Assembly: GCA_020064725.1 (NCBI GenBank)
Contig: JAGTWJ010000011.1
Coordinates: 1,426,001 to 1,490,000 of the forward strand
Length of the DNA stretch: 64,000 nucleotides
Origin: Drechslerella dactyloides
Taxonomy: Eukaryota; Ascomycota; Orbiliomycetes; Orbiliales; Orbiliaceae
Direction of reading: 5' to 3'
Positions 11,746-25,203 of the stretch are shown one piece after another. A program made the translations under genes and the position numbers. Every line of letters starts with the position of its first letter. The first letter of the stretch is position 1. Below the pieces are notes generated by a model. The model was given only the letters and a program-made list of their open reading frames with translations, was not told the origin of the DNA and ran no database searches.

Positions 11746-14700
11746 ATACGCCATGGTATGGCCCCAAGATAATAATTCCGAGGTCTCATCACACCGCATC
11801 CTTGGCGAATAGCTGATCGGCGTTTACAGTATGATCTCTTCCATCAGAGCAGTTTTTCTGCCGTATTCTAAGCACCGTTCTTTCGGAGATGATAATTCTA
11901 GCACTTCTAATTTTCCCTTTTCGGGCCTCTCTCTTTCTTTCTTTCAGAGTTGTCTCTTGCACATCTTTCTTGGACATTCACAAGAATTCGGGACTGTTGA
12001 TGTTTCTCCTCACTCTTATCGATGGGTCTAAAAGCACTTCTTTTCTTGAATTGTATTATTAAGATGTTGTTTTAGCTGGAAATGCACGCATAAGCTGTGG
12101 TTTATTTCTCGGGTAGGGCGTTAAAATTGCATATACATATGCATGATGGGACAGGGAGACTGAACGCTAGACTGTCAATAACAATGCAGCAAGTCAAATT
12201 TAATTGCATAATACGTATGTGGGATCCATAATCCCTTACAGCTACAGAGCTTGAGCTTGAGTGGCGGTTTGGCGAGTGTGAGTTCGTGCTACGAAGTAGC
12301 TTCGCCAACGGAACGACTCCGACTGGCGTGGACATCCCTACGCACTAGCTTGGATGTCGTTTCCCGCTGTAGCTGCTGGCTTGAGCCTGGCTTGGCTGCT
12401 GCATGAAGCCACAGCATGCCGTCAGATGAGACATGTAGAACCCACAATTACCAGACTAGACGCACGAGTAACATGATATATCGATATCGGTGGCAGCTCA
12501 TTCGCTTTTGAATCTACCTCTCACGAGAACCGGATACTAATAGGAATATGCCGCCGCTCCTATGTCTTGTGTTTGCGTTCGTCCAATTAATCAACGGTCT
12601 TGCGAGTTGGGACAATTCCGCAACCCCTGTAGCCAGGTAGCTGTCCGTACTACTGGAGGATCTAAATTTTTCTAGAGATATAAGTAGCTGATGGCGCAAG
12701 ATGCAGCCAGTTTGAGGGGAACTAAAATGCCGTATCAACTTATGCACGTTCATTCATAATATACATATCAATACAACGTCGTAGGAGCTCAGGGCCCGAT
12801 CGCCTGCATCTCCAACATATGATTATGCATTGCATATGCACGAGATAGTTACGGCAGTAGCCCAAACGGCTACGGTATATTATCTCGCTGGAGATCATTG
12901 CTATCAATAAGACGCCTAAGGCTACTCAGTATGATACGGCATGTGAACGCATCTGTCTGCTCTTAATTATGGTCCTATCGCTCGAGCTCGGCTGTTGGAA
13001 ATCTCAAACACAATGCATAGACATCAGGGATTTTGATGCATAAAGAGATAGATGCCATGGCGTCACACCCCTGCGAAAGCTTATTTCAACAGGCGGCGTG
13101 AGTGTGGGTAAATCCGCGGCATATACAGCATAAGTCATGCCATGCGGATATGTATATACCTATGCACATAGCCATCGTTAGTCTTGGGGGGGCCTAGACT
13201 AAAAGTGCAATATATAGCTACAGCTAACTGTCCGACTGATACACCAGGTAGGATACAGGCATGTTGCCTTCCCATTCGCTGTAATTGCTGGGGAGAGTAA
13301 CTTAGCGCACTAAGCTCTCTGTGCGCATCTTGTAGTGAAGCCGCCCATGCATAGCCAACCACAAAGTGACCGATATCGCAATGTTGCATACGTATACACA
13401 CAGTCATCTTGGTATCAGCAACGACAGATCCAGATGAAAAGTCTCCAGGCATATGGAGAGCATTGTGTATACAGACAAGGGCATTAGCGTTTGTGAAACC
13501 ATGCAGAGGGCATGTGAACTCTTCCAGGGTGCGCAGGATACCGTGTCCCGCAACGGTACTGCATATGCATTCATGCTGACTCAAGTATTCGGGAGTATAC
13601 GAGTAACTGCCGGTAGCCCAATCGTAACCGCAGAGATAAAGTATTTATGCGTGCACCTACATGTATACAGGACCGGTTATCCTGGATACCGATCCGATAC
13701 GATGGCTTGTACCATGCAAAGGAGACTGGGTATAGAAGCACAAGTTGAATTTTGCAACGAGCTGGATGCTTCAAATACGACTAGCTCGACCAGGTATATA
13801 TTTGGCCGTGGTAACAACATATATTCTACGCATGCTGGAGTTCGAGAGCTCGGTTGCACGCATTGATCATATACAATCAGATAGAGTTCAATGGAGCCTG
13901 CGGGGGCTCATCTACCTAGCTAGTTACGTCTATGCACACGCGACATGGGACTTGCATTACCCGGTGTGTGGCGTCCCGGGAGGCAACAGTACCACGGTAT
14001 CGCGCCGAGGCTGTGTAGGGAACTCGGATCCTGTGAGAGCTCAAAGGAGGGTTGATTATGGCATTCTTGCGTACATATTTCCGCAAACCGGCCTGTCAAT
14101 TGGCATTGTTGGCATTGTTGGCATATATCTTATCCGGATACATTGAAGTACAAAATTGTGTCTGGAAACGCCTGTGCTGTACCACGGCGTCAGCCGAAGA
14201 TAGGCTTTGACACAGCGCAGGCCCTATCAGCTCAAGGCAAAGGAGCCTGTGACTCGTTTCAGATAAATCATGACTTTCGATCGCCAACCCCAAGGTTGTG
14301 AGTCTCAGGACGACAGCAAAGCTAGCTCAACAAGAACAGTAAATTAGCATGAATAAATGCATGAGACGGGCACCCTCGTCTAGTACGATCCGATCTACAT
14401 ACAGCAGTCCATGCATAGAGCTAAGCGTTTACATACTGGTTAAGAAACTTGTGTCACAGATTACAATATCAGTCTCGAGGCCAGATTATAATAACAACAT
14501 CGAGCCACTGTACAGCTGTCTGACACCAGCAAATGCAGATTTCACGGAGCCCATGTGGTACCGCCATTTATAGGTTAGCGTCCATACAGCAGGTGTATAC
14601 TGGTTCACAAGCCTGAAAGCTCCTGTGTCAATTCCGATATCGGTTCCGATAGGTGTTTGCTAGTAGTTGACGAACTAGTGTCGATATCTGAGGTCTAAGA

Positions 14701-17700
14701 GGCCGAACACATGCAGAAGGATCCAACAGCTAATTTTCTCGGCAGGGTTTCCGGAATTGCCAGCTAGCTTTGACAGATTCAAACAAAGTATAGATCTAGT
14801 TGAGACGTGTTTCATCATCAGTTTATCGATATAATACTAGTATTCATGTAGCAGAGCTCTTCAGACAAAGCCTCCTATAAAATAAAAGAGAAGCTGGCTT
14901 GCGAAACCAATTCCTATCTTTAAACGGACCGACTGCAGTTGTACAGACGCCAGGAGTTGAATCATGAAATTAAGTTGTAAATTCGTCGATGCGTATATAT
15001 TCCAAAGCTTCAACTATGCGACTTGTCCTACATGAGATGCTTTCCCGTGGCCCCTTTATAGTACACTATTTTGATTCCAGTGATCCCTGTGCAACTGTGT
15101 CATAGGGTTGACAATGACTTTGGTAGATTCTCAATATCGTGTTCAGAACAGTTCTTCGTAAGACAATCAATTTCAATCTATTGATCAAGGGTGCCAGTCT
15201 ATTTGGATACATCACTCTCAACGAGTACCTACCCGAGACTAGAACACACTTAGATGCCCAGTAGCTCTGCATTTTGCTTTGAGACATTTTGATTGTGAGC
15301 CACAATCTGCAAAATTGTCTGACAGACTCCAACAGTTATCAAACGCTGCCTCCACGCGAAAGATACGTTACACAAGAAAAAATGCAGCCTAAATGAAAGT
15401 TACCAGCAGCTCCGTAAATATTTTCGAGCACAGTCAACACATCAATTACAAGCTTCAGAATTTGTTCTCCAAAGTCCAATATTGCAACAGATAATATTGA
15501 TGTTATGAGCGCTAAATTCCTAGCCTCGATGCCAGGCGCTGTAGCTAAATTCCTATTATCTACTGTCGAACGTTGCATGCAACACTGAACCGCTGTAAAA
15601 CTGATATCCCAAGCCTGCAGTCCATCTCCGATAGCCAGTATGTTGCATGGATCGGTTAGCATACCGCATTGTGTCATCGTCCGAAACGGTGCGCCCGGGC
15701 CCCCGTGTGACTTTCCGTCGGCAGGCAATCTTGAATCACGGTCAGGTGCCACGGACGTTACGCTGAAGAGTGGCAAAGTGTGTACGTCGGTACAAGATAC
15801 CAAACGAGGTCCAACGATCAATGCGATGCAGATGCAGCACTGCAGCGTGCAGGTTTCAAGAAAAATCAAGGAAAAGGAAAGTTTAGGTTGCTGGTACGGA
15901 TTTAGCGGTGGATCGAGGGCAGTGCTGCTCCTATGATCACTTGCATCCGGCGCCGCGTAATGACGCTAGAACTCCATCTGAATGGACGAGACGGAATTCT
16001 CCTCCTGCCGCCTTCGATATTAACGGACACTGAACAGCGTCCGATAGACGTTCGTTATCATGTTATCATAGTGTAATAACATTTAGGCTACAGATAATTT
16101 AACGTGAGTCTACGTATAGTATGCAGCGCGCGCTACTAGAGTAACGATGTTTATTTTGAGGTGACAGTCATATTATAATATTACGAGTGTGCCAAGTATG
16201 CAGGTACATTGGCATCCTAACAGCGCTGCAGCGTTCAAAGATGAGAAATTGAAATTGGTAAGTTTCTTTCGGAAGAGTCTCTCCGTCCAAGATTGGGAAC
16301 CTGCACCCGCCTTTCAAATTTCGAGATCACGAGGCTAAACAGTGACAGACAGGTGTACATGTACAGGCAACAAAGTTACTCGATTCAATGGCGCTACCAT
16401 CCGTGCTGTAACGCTGCAGAGATTGTGCATGCATGGCTCAGATGACATCACCCCCGTAGATCGGAGAGTTCCACCATGTTGATTGTATTGTCCCTCCTTC
16501 TGACGGTGACATTCATTTCGAGATTAGCCGCTTGAAGAACGGCAACACACTTTCGTGTTGTAGCATGCTCTTGGCCTGATCACAACCATTGAATTTCGGG
16601 GTCATGTTAGACGCGGACAGATTTAAGATTAATCATGTCAGAGTCACGATGCGCAATTCGCGAACTTTGTGAGTACAGATTTGTGGTCCGATTCCGTTAT
16701 CCGTTGATTGCGCGACCGAAGAAGTAGACAGATGACGTGTCATGGCATGTTAAATTTGATGTTGACCATATGGCGCATGAGTCAACGTGCCAACAGCGAA
16801 CAAGACGCTGATCTATAATGGATGAAAGCCTAAGATCAGCGAAATCTCGAACCGCAGTATACTGTTATTGGCCCGAACCGCGACGTTGCAACAGCTATCT
16901 ATCGGCCAGGTACTAGCAGGCTCTGTTGTGTGCCGGCTCGTTGGCCATGGGCTGCGAATGCAGCTGCTTCTTTCGCAAATTTCCCAAATTTCCGTGTAAG
17001 GTATGAAGATATTCGGGTCTACACGCATAAGTGAAACGTATTGAATCATCATTACCAGGTCGATCTCTTCGTCGGGATCCTAGTTCCTACGATTTTCGGT
17101 TGGCTCCCCTGCGTATTTTGTACCACATTCCAGAGTAGGAAATTGTTCGAGACAACCTGCTCTCAGATACCGCAATTGAATTACCGCTTATAGTTGACGT
17201 AGAAGGCAAGAGATATGGAAACACCCAAACTAACGGAATATTGCGATGCGCGACTGGTTGGTGATATATCCTTCCCCAAGGAAGACAGCAGCCTTGTAAA
17301 ATCGTACAAATTGCCAAGCGTGCCTGATTACTAGGCGGTTAATTCGACCAACGTGATATCTCAATGTCCTCAAGAACCTGCCCGATTCTAGCTCCCCTTT
17401 TTCGTTGTAGTATTCTCAGGGCGCAAAAATACCGAAAGCCGTGATATAGGTAAGCTAGCCCATTGCGCCTCCTAGTACAGCTGGGACAGAAAGTAGCTAC
17501 AAGAGTCCATTATTGTCTTTCAACTGGTCGAGTTCCGAATCAAATGGGTATACTCACCTGAGGTTGGTGTATATCTGGAATGTAAGCATGTCTGAATAGC
17601 ATGAAAGCAACATCAAAACGAATAAGCCATAATGAACATATCAGCTTGTAACACCGGTCTCGCGCAACGATAAATCTCAAACGTGCGAACATATATGAGT

Positions 17701-20700
17701 GGGTGTGTTGTAGGTGGGATGCTTCATACCCTTGGATATAGGTATAACCTGATTCGGCAGTCTAGAGATCTCCGCAAGGCGGGCTATCGGCGCACGGTGT
17801 TTGCCAAATAAGACATCTATTACCACGCTAACGAGTCGAGAATGTGCTTATAAAAGCCTCAAATATACAATAGTATAATCAGCGATGTTTACGCATGTAA
17901 TATTTATACGAGCTAGCCACAACAGGGCATCCAAGTCAATCGCCTTACGCCATGTGGTGCTGGTGCCCGTGCTCTATATATATATACATGAGCATACATA
18001 TAGCAAAAATACCTAAGCGCGGATTTGTGCGGCCTGAACTCAAATTGGGCCTTATAAATGATATCAGCAAAAATCATAGCCTGCTAGCCGCTGTGCACTT
18101 AATGCTGGTGCCCGAGCAGATAGCTAGAATATGCCTAGTTTAGAACACGCAAAGGCTAGGTGGATTTTGATCGATGGCTCTTCTCGGTCGAACATCTCGG
18201 GTTTCGATAACTGTCTAAAACGCTTCAGCGGCTGTTTCGCTTGCGAACATGGATAATCGTTGTCTCGTCTCGATCATCTTAGAAGGTTGCTATCAGGCAT
18301 CTAGCTTGGCATTTTTATCTTGATAATGCGGCGGGTCTCGTCTGAATCAGAAACCTCGTGTAACCATTGCAAGACAAACTGTATCGCGTTCCCGAATAGC
18401 TTTACCGAAAGACTGAGACCTGTGCTTTTGATATAATGCGGCGGGAGTATCAGATTGATCCGTCAGGCCGCACACAATCTACATTGAAGCTTGGTGGTCG
18501 TGCCTGCCTATCTGTGCTCTATTCAAAACATCTACAATTACGCTTATTACCCGAGATTAAAATCAGAATTATACGTATCTCACCTCGCTTTTTGTAGCCG
18601 AGATTTCGAAAACGGAGCTCGTTCACTCGCCGTTGAGAAGGTATGTGGAGTTGACGTGTCATTCGCGTTTGGAGAAGGTCATTTTCGACCACGCTCACTC
18701 ATCGTACAGACCATGACGTTAGGGAGCCTCGTGTTAGTGTTGAATCATTAAGGTCTATCTTCACGAGAAACGATATTACAACGAAGGCGGTAAGCGCAAG
18801 CAAATTTAAATCGTCACTTATCCGATCGTGCTCGGCTCCGGGAATTGCGCTGTATGATCGCGCGTAATAATGAGATCTCGAGAGCTGCGATATCAAAACT
18901 TTGCTCGATGTGTCAGAAATGTAGACCGCCAGGCACGGAAATTGCCATGAGACCAAGTGATCTGGTGACAAAATCTTGACAAAGCAAGAACAAAAAAAAT
19001 AATTTGCCGGGCCTCAGCTGCTCGCATTTGCACTCGAGCCTCTGCTTTTCTCCGGCCAAGGCGTTGAGAGAGCGGTCCAGCCCTCAACGCGACACATCTC
19101 CGTCAAAGAGAAACGACGCTCGGTTGTCAATATGGCCTGACACCTGATGAGGCGCACGGTCAAAGCAAGCCACAACCAATCAATCGGCTCAGTATCACGA
19201 CACAAATCGTATAATGTAATCAGCTGCAGCTGAAAGGCTGCGCGAGTCTCGATGGGTCGAAAACAACTCGGACCCCCCTATGCGATATGCAACTGTCTAC
19301 GCACTGTGTATGCATCGACGGCAGACCGATGAGCTGAGATGAGCGTGGGCCTGCGGCCTTTGGGATCCCCCGCGTCGGAACGCTTCCCGGCGCCCAAAGC
19401 AAACATATCAAAATCCAATGGCAGGATCGCACCTGCAGAGGAGCGGATCCCACGGCCATTCAACGGTCGCGGTTGGGGGTCGGATGTTGGTCTGGCTGGG
19501 CCGGGGCGTCTGTCTTGAGTGTCCGGTTCCTGCATGCAGAAAAAGGCATATGCAAGTTTGGTCTGTGTGTCAACGGCTGGCCCGTCTCCGTCTGGACAGT
19601 GTGCATCTTCGAACCAGCCGAGAACTCGAGTACTCTCATCTCCTCAAGATAGGCTGGACACCCCTTTCGATGCAACATCGATCCAGAGGGGACAAAAGTT
19701 GGATGTGGGAGCTGGGTCTGATATATGCAAGGGCACATCGGATCAGGCGGGTTACGATCGCGAGTGTTAATGGGTTTGCCATGGAGTGGGATTATGAGAA
19801 ACCAAACCGCGTGTACGAAGTACGTATACATGTGCCAACGACGAGCTAGGGTAAGCGAATATCACATTGGGAGGTGTGAGCTGGAATATTCTGCCTCGTC
19901 TGTATACTACCTGGCATAGCTCGCCAGGTTGGGTTTTCAATGGTGTGACCTCTGATTCCGTCTAACAATATTTCGCCACCGATGGATGTATTTATGTTTA
20001 ATTTATTCGATGTTGGTGGCTGCGAGATCGCAATTCTATAGGATCGTGGATGATATATCTGCGAAGAACCGATCATTGCAGGGCTGGGGGTGAGTGTATC
20101 GGGGAAAAAACTCCCACGGTGATGAACTTTTCTTTGACCTCGACCCAACCAAGAAATTGAGGTCGGGCTTTCACGATCAGCCTGTGTGCGAGGAGGCCGG
20201 TGACCACGACGCGACGTAGAGGTGTCCCTCCTTGCGTTGGCCTCTCCTTCAATTCGCGATTCAGCCTGGATCGAAGTCGAAGGCTGGACTGAAGACGGAC
20301 ACCATGAGGTCTTTTTGGCACGGTAAAATGGAACAAGTGGCGTTCCTGTGTGTCTAGCAGCTCCTCCAGCTCTCATCCTGCCCATGCCTATCTGTGCCGT
20401 TGCTTCCTTTGGGTGCAGGGGAACACAGGAAAATTTTACTCTATAGTTGGTGCCATGTCATTAATTGACAACGTGGGGAAGACGTGGTATGTAGGTGTAA
20501 TCATGGTTATGGATGGAGATATGTCGGCGTCCGCTCGCCGCGGCTGATTCTGGAGATATAAAATATCCTATCGAGCCCTTGTCGTTTCTAGTCTCATGTT
20601 GTGAATTCAGCCTTTTCGAATATGTCTTAGACAGCTTCGAAATGTGCAGACGACAGGCCGGCACGCGCGAACAGGCCCAGAACGTTGGTAGTCAATTGGA

Positions 20701-23700
20701 TCACCAGGAAGACGACCCTTGTTTTCCTCTCTTCCTGGCAGTCAATTGATCACGGCATGTTGGCGCCAGAACACGCCGGGAGATCTGCGAATGTTGGCAA
20801 AGTTGACGTTTTCTTGTTCGTTGGAGGCGAGCGAGGGTTGTCGCTCCAGACTGGTGGTCGAGGCTAGACTGCAATTGTTTCTCCTCGCTTCCAACGTTCA
20901 AGCACACCATAGGAGAGACCCATCAGCGCACAGAGCGGTGAGCCGTCCGTCGGCTTTTCCTTCCGTCTTAACAAACCATTAGGCCATCCAAAGGGGCGGA
21001 TTCTGTTGGTTCCAGCCAGGGCGTTCTCTTATGACCTGATATCGTGGCTTCCAACTGCTGTTGGCTTGCAATTGTCCGTATATATCAAATTTCGTCGTGC
21101 GTGCGCTAGCCCGCGTTTGCAGGAGCAGATATATAAGTGATCTCAATACGGTTAACGTCGTGTTTGGGACACCGCTAAGGTACTCGACAGATAGCTGGCG
21201 TCTGTAGGCTGTGATTTCACATGCGCATGTGTTCATTTCAAGTCGATTCGAATTGCAAAACTCGCATGTGAGTATGCGAATGAAAGCGACAAAATCTTCC
21301 TAAATCGAATCCGAAAATTAATTCCCACGTGTAAGCTTGCATTTTCGAGCGAGAAAACATGGAAGATGGAAGTGAAAGAAGTCCACCAAAGTTCCTTCGA
21401 ATTGCTTGTTCTTTTTTGTGTTCGAGAGCCTAAACAGACCCATTGGGGATTAGTTGATTGAGATGGGCTGAGAGTTATTCCCCACTGTGATGTGATCAGG
21501 AAAATTCTCCGATGAATTTAGAACATCAGAAGCCAAAGTCGGTGGAAATATGTGCCTTTGGGTTACCGTCCTGTGGAAGTCTAGAACGGAACACAAGTAT
21601 TTACCGTTTCCTCCTCCGCTGTTAAATTCCAGTGGCGTTTGCCAACTGCAGGGAGACGATCGGGCGCGTCAATGCAGACGGAGCTCGCATTTCCACAGCC
21701 CGGCGTGCGTCTGCATCTCGATAGCTGGAATCGGGGGCAAAACAGGGATAGAGAAAACGAAATCTAGGACCAGATCAGATCAGCTGGAAACTTTGTTGCC
21801 GTGTAACCATTCGTTTTGATATCAGAGGCCCGAGACTCGTTCAATAGGTGTTCTGCGGGTAGTCGCCTGCCCAAATATCCTTCCAGCAGTGTTGCGTAGC
21901 ATTTAGCATCCTGCAGAAATTTCGGGCGCCTGAGCGTTCATCTATCACGATCGATCGATATCTGTTTGGAAACCCGCTGTCTTGCTCGTCACCTAGGCCC
22001 AGAGAGGTTGTCAACCACGTGAGAGATATGGATCGGCTTTTGGCAAAATTGCAAATTTGTGGGCGATCCATTAGTCGGAAAAGAAACATGACTGTTAGTA
22101 TGCACGTATGCATGCTGCTGCCTTTACGCAGGGAGACGAAGGAGTTCACAGTCTCGAGTTGGTCTACTCCGCATCGATCAATCGCCGTCTTCCACCGACG
22201 CGAGGGCAAGGTAGTGATTCGCCAAAGTTAACCCGAATTTGCCAGTTATGCACACTAGATATGTGAGGGGTCGATGGTTGTGATCATGAGGCAGACATGA
22301 AATTGAACGGAGTGGAGTTGTCGACATGAAAGCGGCTGGTAAACTACTTTATCCAGCAAAGCGATAATGAGTTGATGTCGCGTCGGAGTGTTCACACAAT
22401 GCAACCCGTCATCTTTAGCCGCGGTCACATCAAAATCCACATCGAATCCGACAAGTCACTTCACGCAGTGCATTAGCGGCCTGCGATGTCCACAAGATGA
22501 AGTCCATTCCATTCCAATTGCAGCTGCGGCGTCGTAGACGAAATGCGAACGGTTCAAACGAGGTGGGTCGAGGACACCAACTCCAAGTGCAAATCTAGGC
22601 CGTCTGCCAATCACAGGCCGGCATCGGTGACGTGAAGGCGTATCTGACTCTGGGCAGCCAGTCGCAGGATCTCTAAGAGGCAAACACAGATCCCGTCTTG
22701 TCTTTCGGTTCCCTTAACGAGCGCGAGCCCGCATCAGACAGCTGTACCTGCCGAGAGTATAGTGCGTATATATCGATTCGATGCGACGCAATGTCATGAG
22801 GAATGTAAGAGGTATCTGTGCGGCTTGCAAAGGCCCGAGATTGGCCCCTGCACAAAGCCGCTTCTCGTCATTCCTCCATCTGTTGAATTGGTGACTTCGT
22901 TCGCCCATTCACCGGGCAGCGCATCTCAATGTGCGACTCGCTGGCTGTTTACTTATTTCCTGGTGAATCGTTGACCCGTTTCAAGATTGTGTTACAGAAA
23001 AGGTCGTCGAAATACGCACACAGATCAACCGCATGATGCAAAGTGTGGGGACATTTGGCCGGCCCGGCCGGCGTCTTTGATCTTCCATGACCAGATAACC
23101 CCTCTCAACATCTCCTGCGCGGACTGGGGTTATTGGATGGATGCAGATGGAGAGATCGAAACTAAACTTCCATCCATGGCCATTTCGTGCATCCTTTCCT
23201 GGCTTTCGGAGCTAGGGACGAAATTTGAACAAGGGACACAGCCTTCCCGCCTTTTTCAGGAAAAGAAACGACGGAGAAGAAGAAACGCCGTCGAAAGCAG
23301 AGAAACAAGAGGGAAACGACCGACGAACGACCCGGATGCACGCAAGGAGAAAATGACCTGTGTCTGCTTCCCCTAGTCGCCGGGGCTTCTGCAAGGGCGT
23401 GTGGTAAAAGGACGTGAGGAATGGAGCTTTCCCAGCCTTTTCCGCCCACGAACAAATTCGGGCGTTTGGTCGGCCCAGATGAAAAGTGGCGATACCATGC
23501 GACCTGTTGCAGCAGCGGCCGGCGGACGCACGTCTGGTGGTTTCCTTTCAGCGAGCGTGAGAAAAGATGTCCCCTGCGTGAGCTGTTCCCTTGAGCCCAT
23601 GCTCCAAGGGGTCAGCCAGAACGTGGACGAGCCCGCGCTTCGGCCAACCAGCGGCCAAGAGCCCGCAGGGGTGTGCAAGACAGAGGGACCAGGAGCGAGA

Positions 23701-25203
23701 TCAGAGTGTCGGCCCAGTCAGGAACCGTTCCCGCCCTTTTCTTTTTCCGCTATCGTTTTCGACCTGCGTTTCTTTTTCCCCAGGACCTCACAGATCAGTT
23801 CCTCGAGGAGTGAACCGCATGGGTATTGGAACTCTCCGAGGGCGATTGAATCGAATGACAAGTCACCCCGTGCCCGCACTAAGAAAGCTTCCCTGTTGAC
23901 CAGTAACAGCAGGAGATTATCACTTGGTGATGACGGCGCATCCGAAGAAGAAAAATGGTTCATACTCCTCTACCTGCACTACCACCACTACTTCATACAG
24001 GTGTGTACAGACCGCAGGGGGGCTCAATTGCAATATTTTTTTCCTACCCTCCAGCAGGTTGCTTTTTCCTACGTGGGAGCAAGTTGTGATAAAACTGCTG
24101 GCCTGTCTCATGGTGATGTTAACAGAATCTTTGATAATCCTCCCAAACCCATTGCTGCGCTGCTGGCCACTATAGCCACTGCCTTTACCTCCTACGGACA
24201 TCCTACACCACCGCATACACCAGCTGCTCCTGCGCCTCCAGCTCCCTCACTCGTCGTCGCCCTCCTCTGTTGCTGCAGTGCTTCCCCTTGCATCAGCCTG
24301 CCTTCGACAGCCAGCAGAAGGGCCCCGTTTGCAGCCAAATACAGATAGACACCAGACAGATCGAGACACATACAGCCAGCTACGGACAGCCCCTCTCTTT
24401 CAGGCCGCCGACTTGGTGACTTCCCGGCTACATCGATCCAGCAATTGCCCGGCACAGTGCGCGCAGTCTAGCTCGTTTCTCACTTAACATAGATGCATCA
24501 TATTTGCAGGGCGAAGTAGGCACACCAGCATTCGCAATTTATTCGCAGGCCAGGAGGGCGCGAACGAACCTCTTGGATTTTTTCTCTATTATTCCCTCTC
24601 TTTTTATTTACTATCAAAGACTTCCTCAATATATATAAACAAGGCCCGGACATCCTCGTTCGCTTGCTGCTTACACATTTCGATCCTCCCGAGCGAGCAA
24701 GCAAACAATTCGGCTTACAGTTTTATGACATAGCGAGCGAGGCGCATCGCTACCGTTGGCGAGGGTGTCTCGAACGTTGGAGACCGCTTATACGACTGCT
24801 AATAGCACCAGACACGCTTGCTCGCTTCTCGCAATCACGATACTACTCCTCCCGTTCCCGTCTCTTACCAAGTTGAGCTCCTGTTGTTTTCACCCGTAGT
24901 CTCGATCTGATCTGGGAAGTGCTGCTGGGTTTGCCGACTGGGCCTGCACCTTGACCGGATTTGAGGATTACTCGGAGGAAGCTGGATGCACATACTCGTT
25001 ATCTCCTGCATATCCACGACACCTCTGCATAGCTGCGTCGCCCACCCGAGACGACGAGCAGGAAGAAGAAAACCTGCTGCTGGTGCTTCGCCCATTACAT
25101 GTACCTGAGATAGAATCCGAGTTTCACAATTGCTGTTCCTACTTAATACTGTCGACCGAACTGCCCACCCCGGCCTGTTATAACCCAAGCGTCCAATCCA
25201 GCC
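11746..25203. other. 13.4 kb stretch without a supportable gene
   Basis: All open frames here are short, mostly start at non-ATG codons, and show no recognisable domain or splice-joined protein. Palindromic hexamers and TA-rich tracts are common. A nine-base unit ggcattgtt is repeated in tandem near 14100-14120. The last 2 kb (23.4-25.2 kb) is pyrimidine-rich and probably promoter and 5' leader of the gene starting at 25204. No transposase, reverse transcriptase or rRNA motif was found by eye. Confidence 0.5.
15339..15869 (-). CDS. doubtful open frame, possible small secreted protein
   Basis: A 176-codon frame that opens at an ATT codon. Near its start is a hydrophobic stretch (CCICIALIVGPRLVSC) resembling a signal peptide. 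The C-terminal half (ITSILSVAILDFGEQILKLVIDVLTVLENIYG) is strikingly hydrophobic and helical. No family is recognised and no ATG supports the start. It is kept only because it is the most protein-like frame in the long empty stretch. Confidence 0.15.
   Translation of the reverse strand: MIFLETCTLQCCICIALIVGPRLVSCTDVHTLPLFSVTSVAPDRDSRLPADGKSHGGPGAPFRTMTQCGMLTDPCNILAIGDGLQAWDISFTAVQCCMQRSTVDNRNLATAPGIEARNLALITSILSVAILDFGEQILKLVIDVLTVLENIYGAAGNFHLGCIFSCVTYLSRGGSV

Noticed and set aside
13135..13584. 149-codon minus-strand frame in the gene-poor block
   Set aside because: Cys/His-rich but with no hydrophobic core pattern, no splice partner and no recognisable family.
23401..24348. 315-codon plus-strand frame
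   Set aside because: It starts at GTG, has no domain, and its composition (polar, Pro/Ala/Cys-rich runs) follows the pyrimidine-rich leader DNA of the downstream gene.
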